From: Theropithecus gelada
Taxonomy: Eukaryota; Chordata; Mammalia; Primates; Cercopithecidae
NCBI RefSeq assembly: GCF_003255815.1
Contig: NC_037670.1
Span: 62,388,031 to 62,452,030, forward strand
Direction of reading: 5' to 3'
Length of the DNA: 64,000 nucleotides
Part shown: positions 13,836 through 25,400 of the stretch, in pieces
How the letters are laid out: every line of letters begins with the position of its first letter
How positions within the stretch are numbered: the first letter of the stretch is position 1
The notes under the pieces: generated by a model
What the model was told of the DNA's origin: nothing
Databases searched by the model: none
Seen by the model: only the letters and a program-made list of their open reading frames with translations
Made by a program: the position numbers and the translations under genes

Positions 13836-14571
13836 TCTCTGTGTGCTCATTCCTCCCTTACTAAAGGGCATTTTCCGCTCTCTCTCTTTCGGCTTACTCT
13901 CTGTGCCATTGTGGCTTCTCTCTCTGCACTGCCCCATGCAGAGAGAGAAGATGTGAAGATGGGCTTCCTTCTGCACTCTGGCCAATCAAGAGGATGGGTG
14001 GGCACCCGAAGCCCACAGGCATGTGTTGTAATAGCAGCCACACATAAACCTCTGTCACAGTTTCAGCTCCTACTTAACCTTTCTGGGCTGGAACCAGTGT
14101 CAGTGTTGGGTGCTGCTCTGTTTCTGTCTCTTGTTTCACTTCTGGAATCCCAGGGAGGAGAGAGTCCTGATCTTAGGAGACACCTGTGATTCAGTCAGCT
14201 GAGTCCAGGCCAGTGGGGTCGTGCTATGCAGCTATGGCTGTGTGTGGCCTACCGGAGTGGGTGGCGGGGGGGGAGAGAACGGGGTGCTGAAGGGAACTGA
14301 GCAGATGCTCCAAATGGCTTCTCCCTGGAGACAGGTAGAAATGCAGCCCAGCTCTAATGATTGAATTGCCTCGGAATGTCAATCATGATGAATACATGTA
14401 ATATGCATGCTTCCATACAGTCATACTTCTCTCAGTGTTGCCCCACTACCCCTTACATAGCATTTGAAAAATAGGATTGAGGTTTGGAACCTGATCACCA
14501 AGATGTACATTTGGGTTTGATTGCTCTCCACTGCTAAAGTTTCTTTTTTGCTCTTGCCTTTTTCTGTGCAG

Positions 14572-14791
14572 AGGATGATGTGGACCTGGAAGCCCTGGTG
14601 AACGATATGAACGCATCCCTGGAGAGCCTGTACTCAGCCTGCAGCATGCAGTCAGACACGGTGCCCCTCCTGCAGAATGGCCAGCATGCCCGCAGCCAAC
14701 CTCGGGCTTCAGGCCCTCGGTCCGTCCAGCCACAGGTGTCCCCGAGGCAGAGGGTGCAGCGCTCCCAGCCTGTGCACATCCTTGCTGTCAG
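14572..14791 (+). CDS. GRB10: GRB10 coding exon A (acidic N-terminal segment)
   Basis: A 220-bp exon encoding about human residues 47-121. It starts with a split Glu codon (G from the previous exon, AG here), then DDVDLEALVNDMNASLESLY, and ends after the first two bases of an Arg codon. The acceptor is a pyrimidine-rich tract ending in TGTGCAG (AG at 14570-14571); the donor is CAG|GTAAGT at 14792. This part has no folded domain: it is a serine-rich tail thought to hold regulatory phosphosites. The VSP serine in QPQVSPRQR falls at human Ser104, from memory a reported mTORC1 site. ASGPRS has one Pro where I recall ASGPPRS in human, so one codon seems lost. The internal ATG at 14607 equals human Met59, the start of the known 536-residue isoform. 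Confidence 0.95.
14607..14609 (+). promoter_or_regulatory. GRB10: Candidate alternative translation start (human Met59)
   Basis: An in-frame ATG within exon A, with G at -3 and A at +4, so a fair but not ideal Kozak context. Human GRB10 has a described shorter form of 536 residues. By counting, this starts at Met59 of the 594-residue form, exactly this codon (MNASLESLY). Use would depend on transcripts that skip or lack the upstream coding exon, which is outside the window. Confidence 0.6.
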
Positions 14792-14994
14792 GTAAGTCCA
14801 GGCCTCACGGGCAGAGCCTTCTCCAAGGGTGAGAGCTGTCGACAGGGACATCTCTCTCTGTGAGTTAAATGGTCTTGCGGGGAACAGTGTTGGCCTTGCA
14901 AAACCAAGAGGCACATACATTCCTTTGATGGGATAACGGATACACTGAGTGTGTGTGGTGTGCCGCGCTTGGGTTGAACTTTGTAGCCGGTTCA

Positions 14995-15065
14995 ATTCCA
15001 GTACTTTTTATTGAGTGCCTGCTATGTGCAAGGCACTGTGCTAGGTAGAGGGATATGCAGGAAAA
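14995..15065 (+). repeat. L2/MIR-like relic
   Basis: 'ttattgagtgcctgctatgt' then 'gcaaggcactgtgctaggta' is the usual motif of an old L2/MIR element. Confidence 0.45.
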
Positions 15066-16794
15066 CCACCAGAGGAAAAATCTCTGGGAAGATTGAAAGA
15101 ACAGCCATAGAGCTGATGGCATGCCCCAAGCCCTCACTACCCAGAGTAGGGTTGGGAGGCTAGCAGCTACAGCACCCCCCGGAGCTTGTCGTATAACCCC
15201 AGACCTCCCTCGGAGTTGCATTTGGCCACATTCCTCTGCTAATTCATGGGTAGGCACATCTCTGTGGAAACAGGGAGGCTGGAGGGAGGAACGTGCTGGG
15301 GATGTTGAAGGAGGTTCCTGGGAGGTGGGATCTCTGAACAGATGTCAAAGGGCGGTAGGAGCTCAGATAGATGGAGGGAGAGGTTTTATAAGCAGAAGAG
15401 ATGATGCAGATGGAGGCCAGTGCTGAAACACTTTGTGTGCCCTATTCAGGAGCCACATGGGGAAGAGTTCTGGACAGGTGCGTGAAGGGGCTGGGTTTGA
15501 GTTTTGACACCAGCATTCTGGCTGCCAGGGGTCATGGGGGCAGTGGTAGAGGGCAGCAGAGTTGGCACAGCATGGCCGGTTTGGAAGCGGTTTCAGGAGC
15601 CCCCGAATGGGAGATGATTGTGTGCTGCCCGAGGATGAAGAAAGAGGGGATTTGAGCGTGTTGCCGAGGAGGGGCAGCTGCGTTTTGCCAGCACTTGAAT
15701 TTTACCAGGGCTGTGAGGTGACAGAGAGTGTGTGGAGGGTGACTTGGATTTTGTCGCGAGTGCCTGGGAGGAGGGTGTCTAGAGAACGGTCGTGTTGAAG
15801 GAGAAGGTGCTGAGAGCACCTTAGACATTCTGAATGAAGATCTTTGTAGAGTCAAGCTGAGAGCCAGGGGCAGCCCTCAAGGATCGGCCTGTCTGCCCTG
15901 CTGCAGTCCATGGCGGGGATGGCGTGGGGCTCCGTGGGACCCTGCCTGCCTCTCTGGGCCTTTGTGGAGGATGTACAGCCATCTCTGCTGGTACTGCCCC
16001 TTGCCCTCATTGGCCTCTGTCAGGATGGGGTTCTGGTGCTTCCTGTCTCAGCACCCCGTCTTCCGGGGAGCTCCTTTCATTTCCTGGGATCTTCCTTGCT
16101 TCTAGAAACTTCTGAGAGTTTTCTTTGTGATCTGACATCTTCGGTCTTCTGCAGCCCAGATAATCACCTTGCTCCAGGTGGTCGCTGTTTCTTACGGAGG
16201 GGAGAGGGTACAGTGGCCCTGGCGCCTGTGGTTAGCTGCCTCGCCAGCTTCCCACCCCGGCTTCCCCTCTGACTTCTCACTTTTTGTCATATTCATTGAT
16301 GCTGAATGATGCCTGTCCCAGGGTTTGTTCGACTTCGTTCTTTGAAGCGTGACCCCTTGTACTTAGCTCCTGTACTTAGTTTAAGTCTAGTGGGAGAGCT
16401 GTTTTTCTCTTGGGAGCATCTCTTGGGAGCATCACAGTAGCCTTGGGGAGCGCCTGGGAATATAGAGTTGCAGTCTCATGGCGAAGGTGCCCGAGGGTGG
16501 GCTGGAAAGCCAGAAGGCCTGCCTCCCTGCCGGAGTAGTTGCCCAGGACCCTTGAACCTCGAGTTCTGGCTGAACTTGCCCATATGTGCCCCAGGGCTGC
16601 CTGCGCTAAGTCCCTGGGGTGGAGGGGCAGTCTTGCTCTGTGGGACAGCAGAGCCCTCTCCCTACAGGGTCACAGGCACTATTCCTTGGGCCAGACTCTT
16701 CTCACCGGTGTCCTCTCAGATAAGTAGTTTTGTTTCTCACTTTCAGGTGGATTAAAAAAAAATATGGTTATCAATTTAGAATCACCAAAGATTT

Positions 16795-16985
16795 ATTTTG
16801 TGAAGTGAGGCCATTCGCTGAGCGCTTACTGTGTGCAGATGCTGATGAGCTCCTCCTTTGTTATCAGTGCCCTCGGAGGGAGGTGGTGTGGGTTACCCTC
16901 GCTTCCCAGGTGAGGAAACCAAGGCACAGCGGGGCGGTAACTTGGCCCACCGCAGCAGGTGGGAAGTGGCCATGGAGCAGGCTGC
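16795..16985 (-). repeat. MIR-like relic
   Basis: 'ctgagcgcttactgtgtgca' followed by 'aggtgaggaaaccaaggcac' and 'ggtaacttggccca' matches a reverse-oriented MIR. Confidence 0.55.
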
Positions 16986-18789
16986 TGGGTACCGGGGAGC
17001 ATGGAGCATGGTGCACGCTGCAGAGGAACTTCCCGGGGGCTGCCATGCAACCCAAAGGGAGCTGGGGTGCAGGCAGGGTATGGGCAGAGGAGACACTTGG
17101 AAAGGGCAAGAAGGCCTAACACACAGGAGAGCCGACGGGTGAGCCGATTCTGTATGGAGAAGCAACCCAGGCTTTTGAGAGTGCAAGGGCCACGCATGTG
17201 TTCTAGACAAACGCAAATGGGCCACAGCACAGGCACAGAGAAGAAGGACCCGCACCTCGCCACACCAGCTCTGCAGTTCCTGCCACCATCACTGACATCC
17301 CTAAATCTCAGCACCCCTCTCTATAGTCACTGTCCCTTCTATTGTGAGCCTCTTCCGTGGGGATTTTTTGTCTTTGGGTGATGTCCCTTATTCTTGCCTT
17401 AGGCGATGTCTCTGAGCCACTTTAAAGTCAACACAGGACTTTTTAAAAATGCTCAAAACAACCCAATAAAGAGAATAAGCTTTTGTGGACACTGAAACAT
17501 CAGATTATCTCTTCGGGGTGAAGTCACTGGCTAGAAGCTGTGGACTGGAATGTCCTGAAAGTGGCACTGGCCACCCCTTTTATCCATCTCCTCCTGTACG
17601 ACAACAGCCAGACCTTTCAGTTGGATGCCTTGCCAAGGCTGAAGCTGTTATGGGAAGAGTGGGATTTGTTCACAGTAAAAATAAACTTTCTGGCATGTCA
17701 TCAAACCATTATAGGAACGGCTTTCCTGTATTTCACAGCACTGATTCCCTTCATGCCATGTGAGTTCTCATAATTTTAAATCCATGCATCATTTGCTGGT
17801 CTATGTGGGATAGCTAGCTGGATCTTCCTTTAAAAATAGGGAAAGTTGGTAAAAGAGAAAAAGTAAAGTGGTCACAAAGTGTGTTTCTGTAGTGGCATAT
17901 CTCTCAGGAAAGCTAACGGATTGTTGATTTTGTGAAATCGTAAAAATGGTCAAAAAAAATTACTTGAAGACACAGCCTGTGATGGGGGTTTCTGAGGTGT
18001 GTTTAAACATGGGGAGGGACTGGAAATGCTGAGTGAAGATAATGTGAGGTTTGCTCCCTTCTCCTTGAAGGTAGGAGACTGTGGACAGGGTCGCGTGGCC
18101 TCAGGAAGGGTGGAGGAGGCTGTGTGCCCAGGAGTGTCCTGGAGGTGTGGGCCAGAAGTTACTCTACAGAGGGGAGGCGCCGGGCACTTGGCATTTGCTT
18201 TGACTTTGAACTTGATTTCTCTGCTGTTCACAGTTGCTTCTGATTCGTCATACTGTGCGTGTGTTGCATAGTTGTATGACAAGTGGGTTGTGCATTTTTC
18301 TGAGGAGGGAACAGATGCCCCTGGAGAAGTGCCAGGAAAGTAGAGGTGGTGCGTGGATTCAGCGTGTGTTTCTAAGGTGTGTTTCTAATGTGGACGCAGT
18401 CTTTGGGAGGACAGATACGTGAAGCTATAATTTCAAATTAATTCGGTATCAACAACCTTTTTATATAAATAAACATCCATTGCATAATTCAGGTGAGAAC
18501 ACACAAAGCCTTTTCTTGTATTTTCATTTGATTAGATTAATGCTCATTTCAAGGACATTGACAAACACTTGACGCTCCTGTGCAGAAAACCTTTCACACA
18601 TTAGGTATTCACTGATCAAACGGATGAGGTATTTGGAGCTGATGCCATGTCAGGCCCTGAGTGCTGCCTGAGATGAGCACGCACCCAAGACAACAGAACC
18701 TCTGCACCCCCGTCCCCCCCGGGATGCCTAATGAAGAAGAGAATTGATACCAGATACGCTTTGGGTCTGAGAATGACAACTTGTAATTT

Positions 18790-19358
18790 TTTAAAGTTTT
18801 CCTTTTAGTAAAATACATGTAACATAAAATTTACCATATTAACTGTTTTTTCAGGGTATGGGTCAGTAGTATTAATGCACACTCACAATGGTTGTACAAT
18901 CTCCAGAACTTTCTCATCTTGTGAAACTGAAATTCTGTCCCCAGTAAATAGCAACTCCCCATTCCCCTCCCCTTAGTCCCTTGCAGCCACGATTCTACTT
19001 TCTATGGGTTTGAATATGCTACCTCCCTCACTGTGTGAAATCACACAGTGTCTCTGGTGTTGTGACTGGCATGTTCGACTCTGCATAATGTCTTCGGGGT
19101 TCAGCCTGTTGTAGCCTGTGTCAGAATGTGCTTCCTTTTTCATGGCCTAGTAGTGGTCCATGGTATGGATATGCCACATTTTGTTCATCCATTCATCCAT
19201 CTGTTGATCCTTGGGTTGCCTCTACTTGTTGGCTATTGTGAAGGATGCCACTGTGAACGTGGGCATGCGAGTGACTCCTAGAAGCCCTGTGTCCCGCTTT
19301 CTGGGTGTATCACCACAGTGGTAAGATTGGGTCATGTGGGGAATGGCAGCTTTTAACA
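18790..19358 (-). mobile_element. L1M 3'-end fragment abutting GRB10 exon B
   Basis: 'agtaaaatacatgtaacata', 'aaatttaccatattaactg', 'ccagaactttctcatcttgt', 'gatatgccacattttgttca', 'ggctattgtgaaggatgcca' and 'gggtcatgtggggaatgg' follow the antisense L1M 3' region in order. It is the same family as 5755-6635. The recognisable similarity runs to about 'cagcttttaa' at 19358, leaving some 20 bp before the exon B splice site. Confidence 0.75.
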
Positions 19359-19380
19359 GGCACTTATCCCTGCCTTCCAG

Positions 19381-19522
19381 GCGCCTTCAGGAGGAAGACC
19401 AGCAATTTAGAACCTCGTCTCTGCCGGCCATCCCGAATCCTTTTCCTGAACTCTGTGGCCCTGGGAGCCCCCCTGTGCTCACGCCGGGTTCTTTACCTCC
19501 GAGCCAGGCCGCCGCAAAGCAG
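19381..19522 (+). CDS. GRB10: GRB10 coding exon B (proline-rich region)
   Basis: A 142-bp exon: one base completes the Arg codon of exon A, then 47 codons from RLQEEDQQF to SQAAAKQ. The acceptor is CTTATCCCTGCCTTCCAG (AG 19379-19380); the donor is CAG|GTGAGT at 19523. Codons 15-24 (19424-19453) give PAIPNPFPEL, the P(S/A)IPNPFPEL signature shared by GRB7, GRB10 and GRB14. The following GPGSPPVLTPGSLPP stretch is the proline-rich segment associated with SH3 and GYF partners such as the GIGYF proteins (family knowledge). Its S, T and S lie 5 and 3 residues apart, matching human Ser150, Thr155 and Ser158. The exon is tightly flanked by transposons: an L1M fragment ends about 20 bp before the acceptor, and an MST/THE1-like LTR begins about 150 bp after the donor. 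Confidence 0.96.
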
Positions 19523-19669
19523 GTGAGTGTGCCCCTGGCTGGGGCCCAGGCTTAGGGATATGCCAGATTATTGGGATCTGCACAGATGTGCCAGATTATT
19601 ACTTTGGGAAGAAGGGCGGGAAGTCCTGGGATCTTCTCTCTCCGTTCTTTTCTTGTTGTCCGATGAGGC

Positions 19670-20032
19670 TGATACAGTTTGGATGTTGTCCTCTCCAAAT
19701 CTCATGTGGAATTGTAATCCCCAGTTTTGGAGGCAGGGCCTGGTGGGAGGTGATTGGATCTTGTGGGTAGATCCCTCAAGGCTTGCTGCTGTCCTCACGA
19801 TAGTGAGTTCTCACGAGATCTGGTTGTTTAAAAGTACGTAGCATCTCCTCCCCTTACTCCCACTCCTGCAGTTCCTGCTTTGCCTTCCGGCATGATTGTA
19901 AGCTCCTAAGTCCTCCCCGGAAGCCGAGCACATGCCCGCACCATGCTTCCTGTGCAGGCTGCAGAATCATGAACCAATTAAACCTCTTTTCATTATTGAT
20001 CTAAACTCCATGTATCTGTATATTTTAGAAAA
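19670..20032 (+). repeat. Solitary MST/THE1-like LTR (MaLR)
   Basis: 'tgatacagtttggatgttgt' start, 'ggcagggcctggtgggaggt', 'ctcacgagatctggttgttt', 'ttgccttccggcatgattgt' and 'gaaccaattaaacctctttt' in the order of an MST/THE1 LTR, sense orientation, ~360 bp. No internal region nearby, so a solo LTR. It carries the LTR polyadenylation region within the GRB10 intron, sense to the gene. Confidence 0.8.
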
Positions 20033-20289
20033 AGTCTCATAAAAATGGCAAATAATAACAATGATTTGATGTTTAAAGATGAATCTTAGTTCTTTGAAAA
20101 AGTTTCACCACTGGCTCAATAATAGATGTGAAAATGCTGGGCTCACCCGGACAGCTGGGTGTCCATACATGGGAGTTGAAGAGTTTCTGTCTTGTAGTCC
20201 TGACTTTGAGTATGATCTGCTGAAAGCAGAAAAGTTTCCACTGGACCCACAGGGCAATAGCCCCCTTTTTGAACTTGTAGTTTCTATTT

Positions 20290-20425
20290 AAAGTAGATCC
20301 ATGAAGTAGATAGGACACAACCATTGTCCCCATGTGAGGAAACTGAGGCACAGAGAGTTTCAGTAACGTGTCCAAGGTCAAACAGCCAGCAAGTCAGCTT
20401 AGCAGAGAAACCGCCAGAGAAAAGG
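20290..20425 (-). repeat. MIR-like relic
   Basis: 'gaggaaactgaggcacagag' and 'cgtgtccaaggtcaaacagc' with 'cagcaagtcagctt' match a reverse-oriented MIR core. Confidence 0.6.
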
Positions 20426-22157
20426 GTTGAAAGTTCCTCCCCACCAGTTGGCAGGGCTGTGGGCTGGGATGGGCTGCAGCCTCTGGAGGAAGACCCCTAG
20501 GGGTGGAGGTGATCATGAGAACCGCAGCATCTGATCTTTATGGAGTGAGGGATTTCTGTGTGCCAGGCCTTGTTGTAAGTGGTGGATATGTTTATTTTTT
20601 GTTTATTTGTATGTTCATTTCCTCCTCATGCCATCCCATGTGAATTAAGTACACATAAGTACACATATTCCCTCTGTTCCACAGTTGAGGGAAGGGAGGC
20701 CCCTATAAGCAGCTGAGCTGAGTGTGGCTGGGACCTGATGGTGCGGCTGAGTGTGACCCGGCCTCAGGATCGGAGCCTGTGATTGTAGCCACTATGCTGA
20801 TCGGCTTCCCGGGACCTTGACTTTCCTTCTGCTAAATGCATGTTGTTTAGAAGTTATTTTGCCCTTCTACTTGAATCGTCTCTTCTCCCTACTTGCTCTC
20901 ACTTCCCTACCTTTGCTGTTCTCAAGTGGGACAGACCAGTCATCCCTTTCTCTGCAAATCTGCCTGTCCCGTGCCATGCAAGGTCTGCCCTCTTGAGAGA
21001 TAGACCTTTCTTCTGTTACCCGCTGGCTCCCAAGTACGGGTCCCGTTCTGACCTCAGGCCCCCAGAGCAGGCTGCATTATGGCACTATCAAAACTTAGAA
21101 GGTGAGGTAAGTGTCCCTCATCTGGGAGCCAGCACTGGCTGGGCTTGTGCACTTTGTCACATGTCTAAAGTGCATCTGGGATGTCTACCTCGCCGGTGAC
21201 CTTCTGCTTCAAATAAGGATCCAGACAAGCTGTCTGTGGGTTTTGTCACTGAGGTTGTTTACAGAGCTACCCATTCTAAAATAAGACCATGAAAATATTA
21301 TCTGGCTCTCTCAGCCTTTGGCAAGAAAACTGGCCTCCACCCCCAGGGATTGTCCAAATTTGTAAGCAGAACAAGGAAACCAGGGAATTTTGCCTGCTGA
21401 TGTTTTTCTTGGGATCAGAGCTAGTTCCCCATGAGAACGTGGCATTGGTGTCTGTGTCACTAGTGTCCTCAAGCCCACAGAAATAAGAGCAGGAAGGATG
21501 TTTCTCACTCAGAACTACTTGTAGAAAGTCCTTGTTCTTTGTTCTTTTTTTTTTTTTTCCGACTTGCTTGAAGGGACATTTCTTTATCTGTACTTGGTGT
21601 TGACTTCTGATCTCATGAAAAGTGTGTTTTCCCGATGCAGTGGGTAGCAAGTGCTAGACAACCTCCAGCCACTTCCCAGGGCTTTGGATCTAGGATCACG
21701 ATGGGGGACGGTGCTGGGCAAAGAGCTTTGGCTCCATTCCTTGCCCCTTGCTTGAGGAAAAGAAAAATCTAATGTTCTTATTCCCTTCATTCAAGTCAAA
21801 GGAAGTAATGCTGAGACCAAAGTCTAGTCAAGGATTCTGAAGTAGAAAAATTGACAAAGTGGACCCAATACATAAAGTAACTTCACTCACGGGTAAGAAC
21901 TCAGTTAACACAGAAAAAGAAGAAAGCATAAGGAAATCTATGGAAGGTAATGGGATAATGAGGTTATTGGAAACTTCCTCATTCATGTCATTTTGTTCAC
22001 TATTAAATAGCAGATTCATGAAGGAGGGAACAGGGGAGGAAAAAGTAGAGATATTTAAACTTCCATAAGAAAGGAAAAATCATTCTTGCCCAAGCTTTGT
22101 AGCCAAAGCCTTCTGAAATTCCCACACAGGCATTAGTACCTTTCTTCTGCCTCTCTC

Positions 22158-22461
22158 ATTTATTTATTTATTTATTTTTTGAGACAGAGTCTTGCTCTGT
22201 TGCCCAGGCTGGAGTACAGTGGTGCAGTCTCGGCCCACTGCAAGCTCCGCCTCCCAGGTTCACGCCATTCTTCTGCCTCAACCTCCCAAGTAGCTGGGAC
22301 TACAGGCGCCCGCCACCATACTCGGCTAATTTTTTGTATTTTTAGTAAAGACGGGATTTCACCATGTTAGCCAGGATGGTCTCGATCTCCTGACCTCATG
22401 ATCCGCCCACCTTGGCCTCCCAAAGTGCTGGGATTACAGGAGTGAGCCACCGCTCCCGGCC
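22158..22461 (-). mobile_element. AluY-like element with target-site duplication
   Basis: Full-length reverse Alu. Left tail is (TTTA)n then T-rich; features such as 'tgcaagctccgcctcccagg' and 'ttcacgccatt' are AluY-type. Flanked by perfect 11-bp CTGCCTCTCTC at 22147-22157 and 22462-22472. Confidence 0.9.
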
Positions 22462-25400
22462 CTGCCTCTCTCCTTTTTAAGTGACTCCTTGGTAGCTCTG
22501 TAGTGCGATAAGAGAGATCAGATGCTGGTGTCCAGAGACCCCAGGTCTGAGAGCAAGCAACTGCCATGACATGGACCTGGCGCTCCTCACAGCATGCTGA
22601 GCCCCCTGGCCCGCATGCTGGGACAGGGCGGGAGAGTGGCAGTGGTCTCACTGCAGCATTTATGGGCCCTCACGGGTCTGAGTTCCACCTGCAGCTCTGG
22701 TGTGGCTCCTTTCTAGACATGTAAGATACAAGCTCAGTGCCCTGTAAAGGCTGCAGGCCACAGGACTTAATGAAAGGAAGGAGGGGAGGGAAAATTCTGC
22801 ATGGGAGCAGTCGTGGGTAGAGAAGAGCCCTCAGCCTCCTATTCAGCAGCATGAGATTCCTCCAATGCCACCTCCCTCTGAGCTCTCTCCCTTCACTCAA
22901 CATGAGCCCCTACAACGGCCGGGGCTTTTGCCAGACCCTGAGACTAAGAGGTTGGCCGCAAAGTGGGCCCTGCTCTCGTGAGCTTAGCATGATGGTGACA
23001 GAGTGAAGAGCTATCTGAGAGGAAGCAGGATGGAGTAGTTGGTGGTCTAGGACTTGACAGGCATGTGCCAAAAAGAAAGCAGCCATTACTCTATCTAGAA
23101 GGACAAGGAGGTCTTCCCCAGCTGCCTTGCGTCTTCTCTCTGGGGATCCCAGAGCATGCAGCAGCCCCAGGCAGGCTTACCAAGTTCTTCCACGATGACT
23201 GCACCCTGGCTTTGTGACCCTGCATTGGCCAGGTTCTTCCTGAGTGCTGTGCCAAGTTTGCTAAAGGTACCCATGGGGCTTGCCTGAGTCATCTGGGTTG
23301 GCGGGAATAGCTGAGTTGCAAACCTGTGATCCTCCAGCTGGGGGAGACTTACAGCAGCGCAAAGGGGGCTACTTCTGATCGGAGATCCACGTGCTGGGAC
23401 GTCGCCATCCAACAACCCACTTGTTCCTTCCTGGCTTGCTGTCCTTCACCTGCCCTGGATTCAATCTCCTCACCCTGCCCAGGCTCTGCTTCCTCTTCTG
23501 GGTCTGGGGTCCTGCCCAGGTGCTTCTACAGGAGCAGTGCAGGGTCGGTCTCACCTCCCTGGTCCTGCCCAGGCTTATTGATACCCCTACCTGGGGTGGC
23601 ACCCGCCCTGCAGCTGCTCAGCATTGGGCCGGGGGAGCTCTGAGAGCAGTTTGCCCAACGTGCTATGGGTTCCACACCTGGGTAGGTCAGACCCTTGATG
23701 GAAGCACGGAAATCTGGAGCTGGTAAACCCAGACACCTCCACCCACCTCTGCCACTGGCTCATGGTCCCTCACTGGTGTTTGGGTGGTCATAAATAGTGT
23801 GAGATGTTTTGGAGTTGTCTGTCTAGACTTCTTGGGCTTTCTGTTTTATTTTGTTGTTGATGATGAATTTTAAAAGAGCAATGTTTTGGCTTGTTTGGTA
23901 ATACTTAAGCCAGAGTCTGTTGGTCTTGCGTTTACCTGAGGTTGTACTCTATGGCTTCACCATTAAAGTGAGAGAGCACACAGACCTATTCCCTCACGGA
24001 ACAGCAGACATCCTCCTTTGCTCCAGGAGAGTGTATAGAGGAACCATACTGTATGGTTTTACATAGTGTCTGTTAGAGGTGATAGCAGTCCTCCTTGTCA
24101 CCAGTGAGTGACTTTCGTCAGAAGATATAGCTTCTGGGGTGATCATTCCATCATTTATTAAATGGCATGTAATTTTATTCAGTGATTTGATTTATTTAAG
24201 TTTAATAATATCTCCTCATTGACTTACCAAAACTACAAATATATAAGAATTCCTCTCTGAGTGTTTAATTTCTTTCCTCCAGAAGGTGGTGAAATTAAAT
24301 TAGTCAGTGTTCAGGAAACTGGATATTTGTGGTAAGAATCAACAGGGCATTTTTAACTGCTTTATATGACTCATTTGAAAAGACAGGCTGTTGTGGGTAA
24401 GGGTGATTGATACAGCAAAGACTTGTGAGCCCTGAGGCCAAGCACCATGCCCCTGTCGAAGAGGCTGGGCCCATGGTCTAGTTGGTGCCACTGGGCCTCT
24501 ATGGTGAGGCTCCCTTTGCTCTTGGTGCCATGGCAGACGCAGGCCGCGGTGGTCCTCCTTTGCGTCAGACCCACTGGGGCCTTCTGAGTTGAGGAAGCGC
24601 CAGGCAATGTGCCTGGAGCTGGCCTCGGGTGTCGAGAGGGAGGGGCACCACAGGAGGACGTGATCTGAGACCTGGGGCTTGGGCCAGGTGCCAGACAATT
24701 CTGGGTAAATACCAGAGCTGTCCCCCCTGCCCCCCCGACACACACTGTAGAGGACCCTGACAGGCGGGCTGGCCCCCCGCCATGGCCTGGTGACTGTCTC
24801 CCTCTGCCACACCTCCTTAAGGTCATGGGAGAGGAGAGAAAGGTGAGTGAGGTGCCATGTTCCTCTGGTGGGTGCTGGGTGACGTTCGGAAGGCTCTGAG
24901 AGGCTGAGGGGAGCCATGTGTGTAGGTACATTTGACTGTTCAGGCTGGTGGGTGCGACACCCTGTAGGGGGGTTGTCCTGAAGGCCTTCTCGGTTCCTGC
25001 ATTCTGATCCTGGCTGTTTGCTGTGTGAGGAGGGACTCAGCTCAGCGACGTCAGAAGTCAGGGTGGAAGTAGCTCCTCAAGGCAAGACTGAGCATCAGTG
25101 CCCACGCTGGGGAGGAGGGGCCCTGTGTCCACAGCCGTCGCCCACCAGTTGAGCGTGACCAGCAGGAGCACAGGACCAGTGTCCCCAGAAAATTGGATGC
25201 TTTGAGAGAAATCAGAATTGCCACTGAAAACCTGAACTCTCCACATTTTGCACATTTCATTGTTCTGTACCCACAGTGTGGGCTGAAGCAGACACCCTGG
25301 CAGGCAGGTCCTGACCTGCTGGGTTCGGCTGTGGGGTCCTGTGAGGTGACTCCTGTGGTGTCTGCATTGTCTCCCTGTGCCTGGCACGCCAGGGACACTC

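Larger units (their letters stand above)
1..14571 (+). other. GRB10: Intron 5' of exon A (partial, at least 14.6 kb)
   Basis: No coding exon is recognisable here; the exon for the GRB10 N-terminus (MALAGCPDSF...) is absent, so it lies upstream. Open frames are short, overlap on both strands and resemble no protein I know. Apart from the repeats listed separately the stretch is unique intronic DNA, with a T22 run near 870-891, A- and T-runs near 5250 and 5312, and an AT-rich homeodomain-like cluster at 12281-12318. Confidence 0.8.
14792..19380 (+). other. GRB10: Intron between exons A and B (4589 bp)
   Basis: GT...AG intron of phase 2. It holds an L2/MIR-like relic near 15000-15065, a MIR near 16795-16980, otherwise unremarkable GC-moderate sequence, and an L1M fragment filling its last ~570 bp. 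No additional exon is supported. Confidence 0.85.

Noticed and set aside
24339..24931. Two overlapping minus-strand frames of 186-192 codons
   Set aside because: They share the same DNA in different frames, are Pro/Ser/Arg-rich as expected from GC-rich intron, match no protein I know, and have no visible splice or promoter context.
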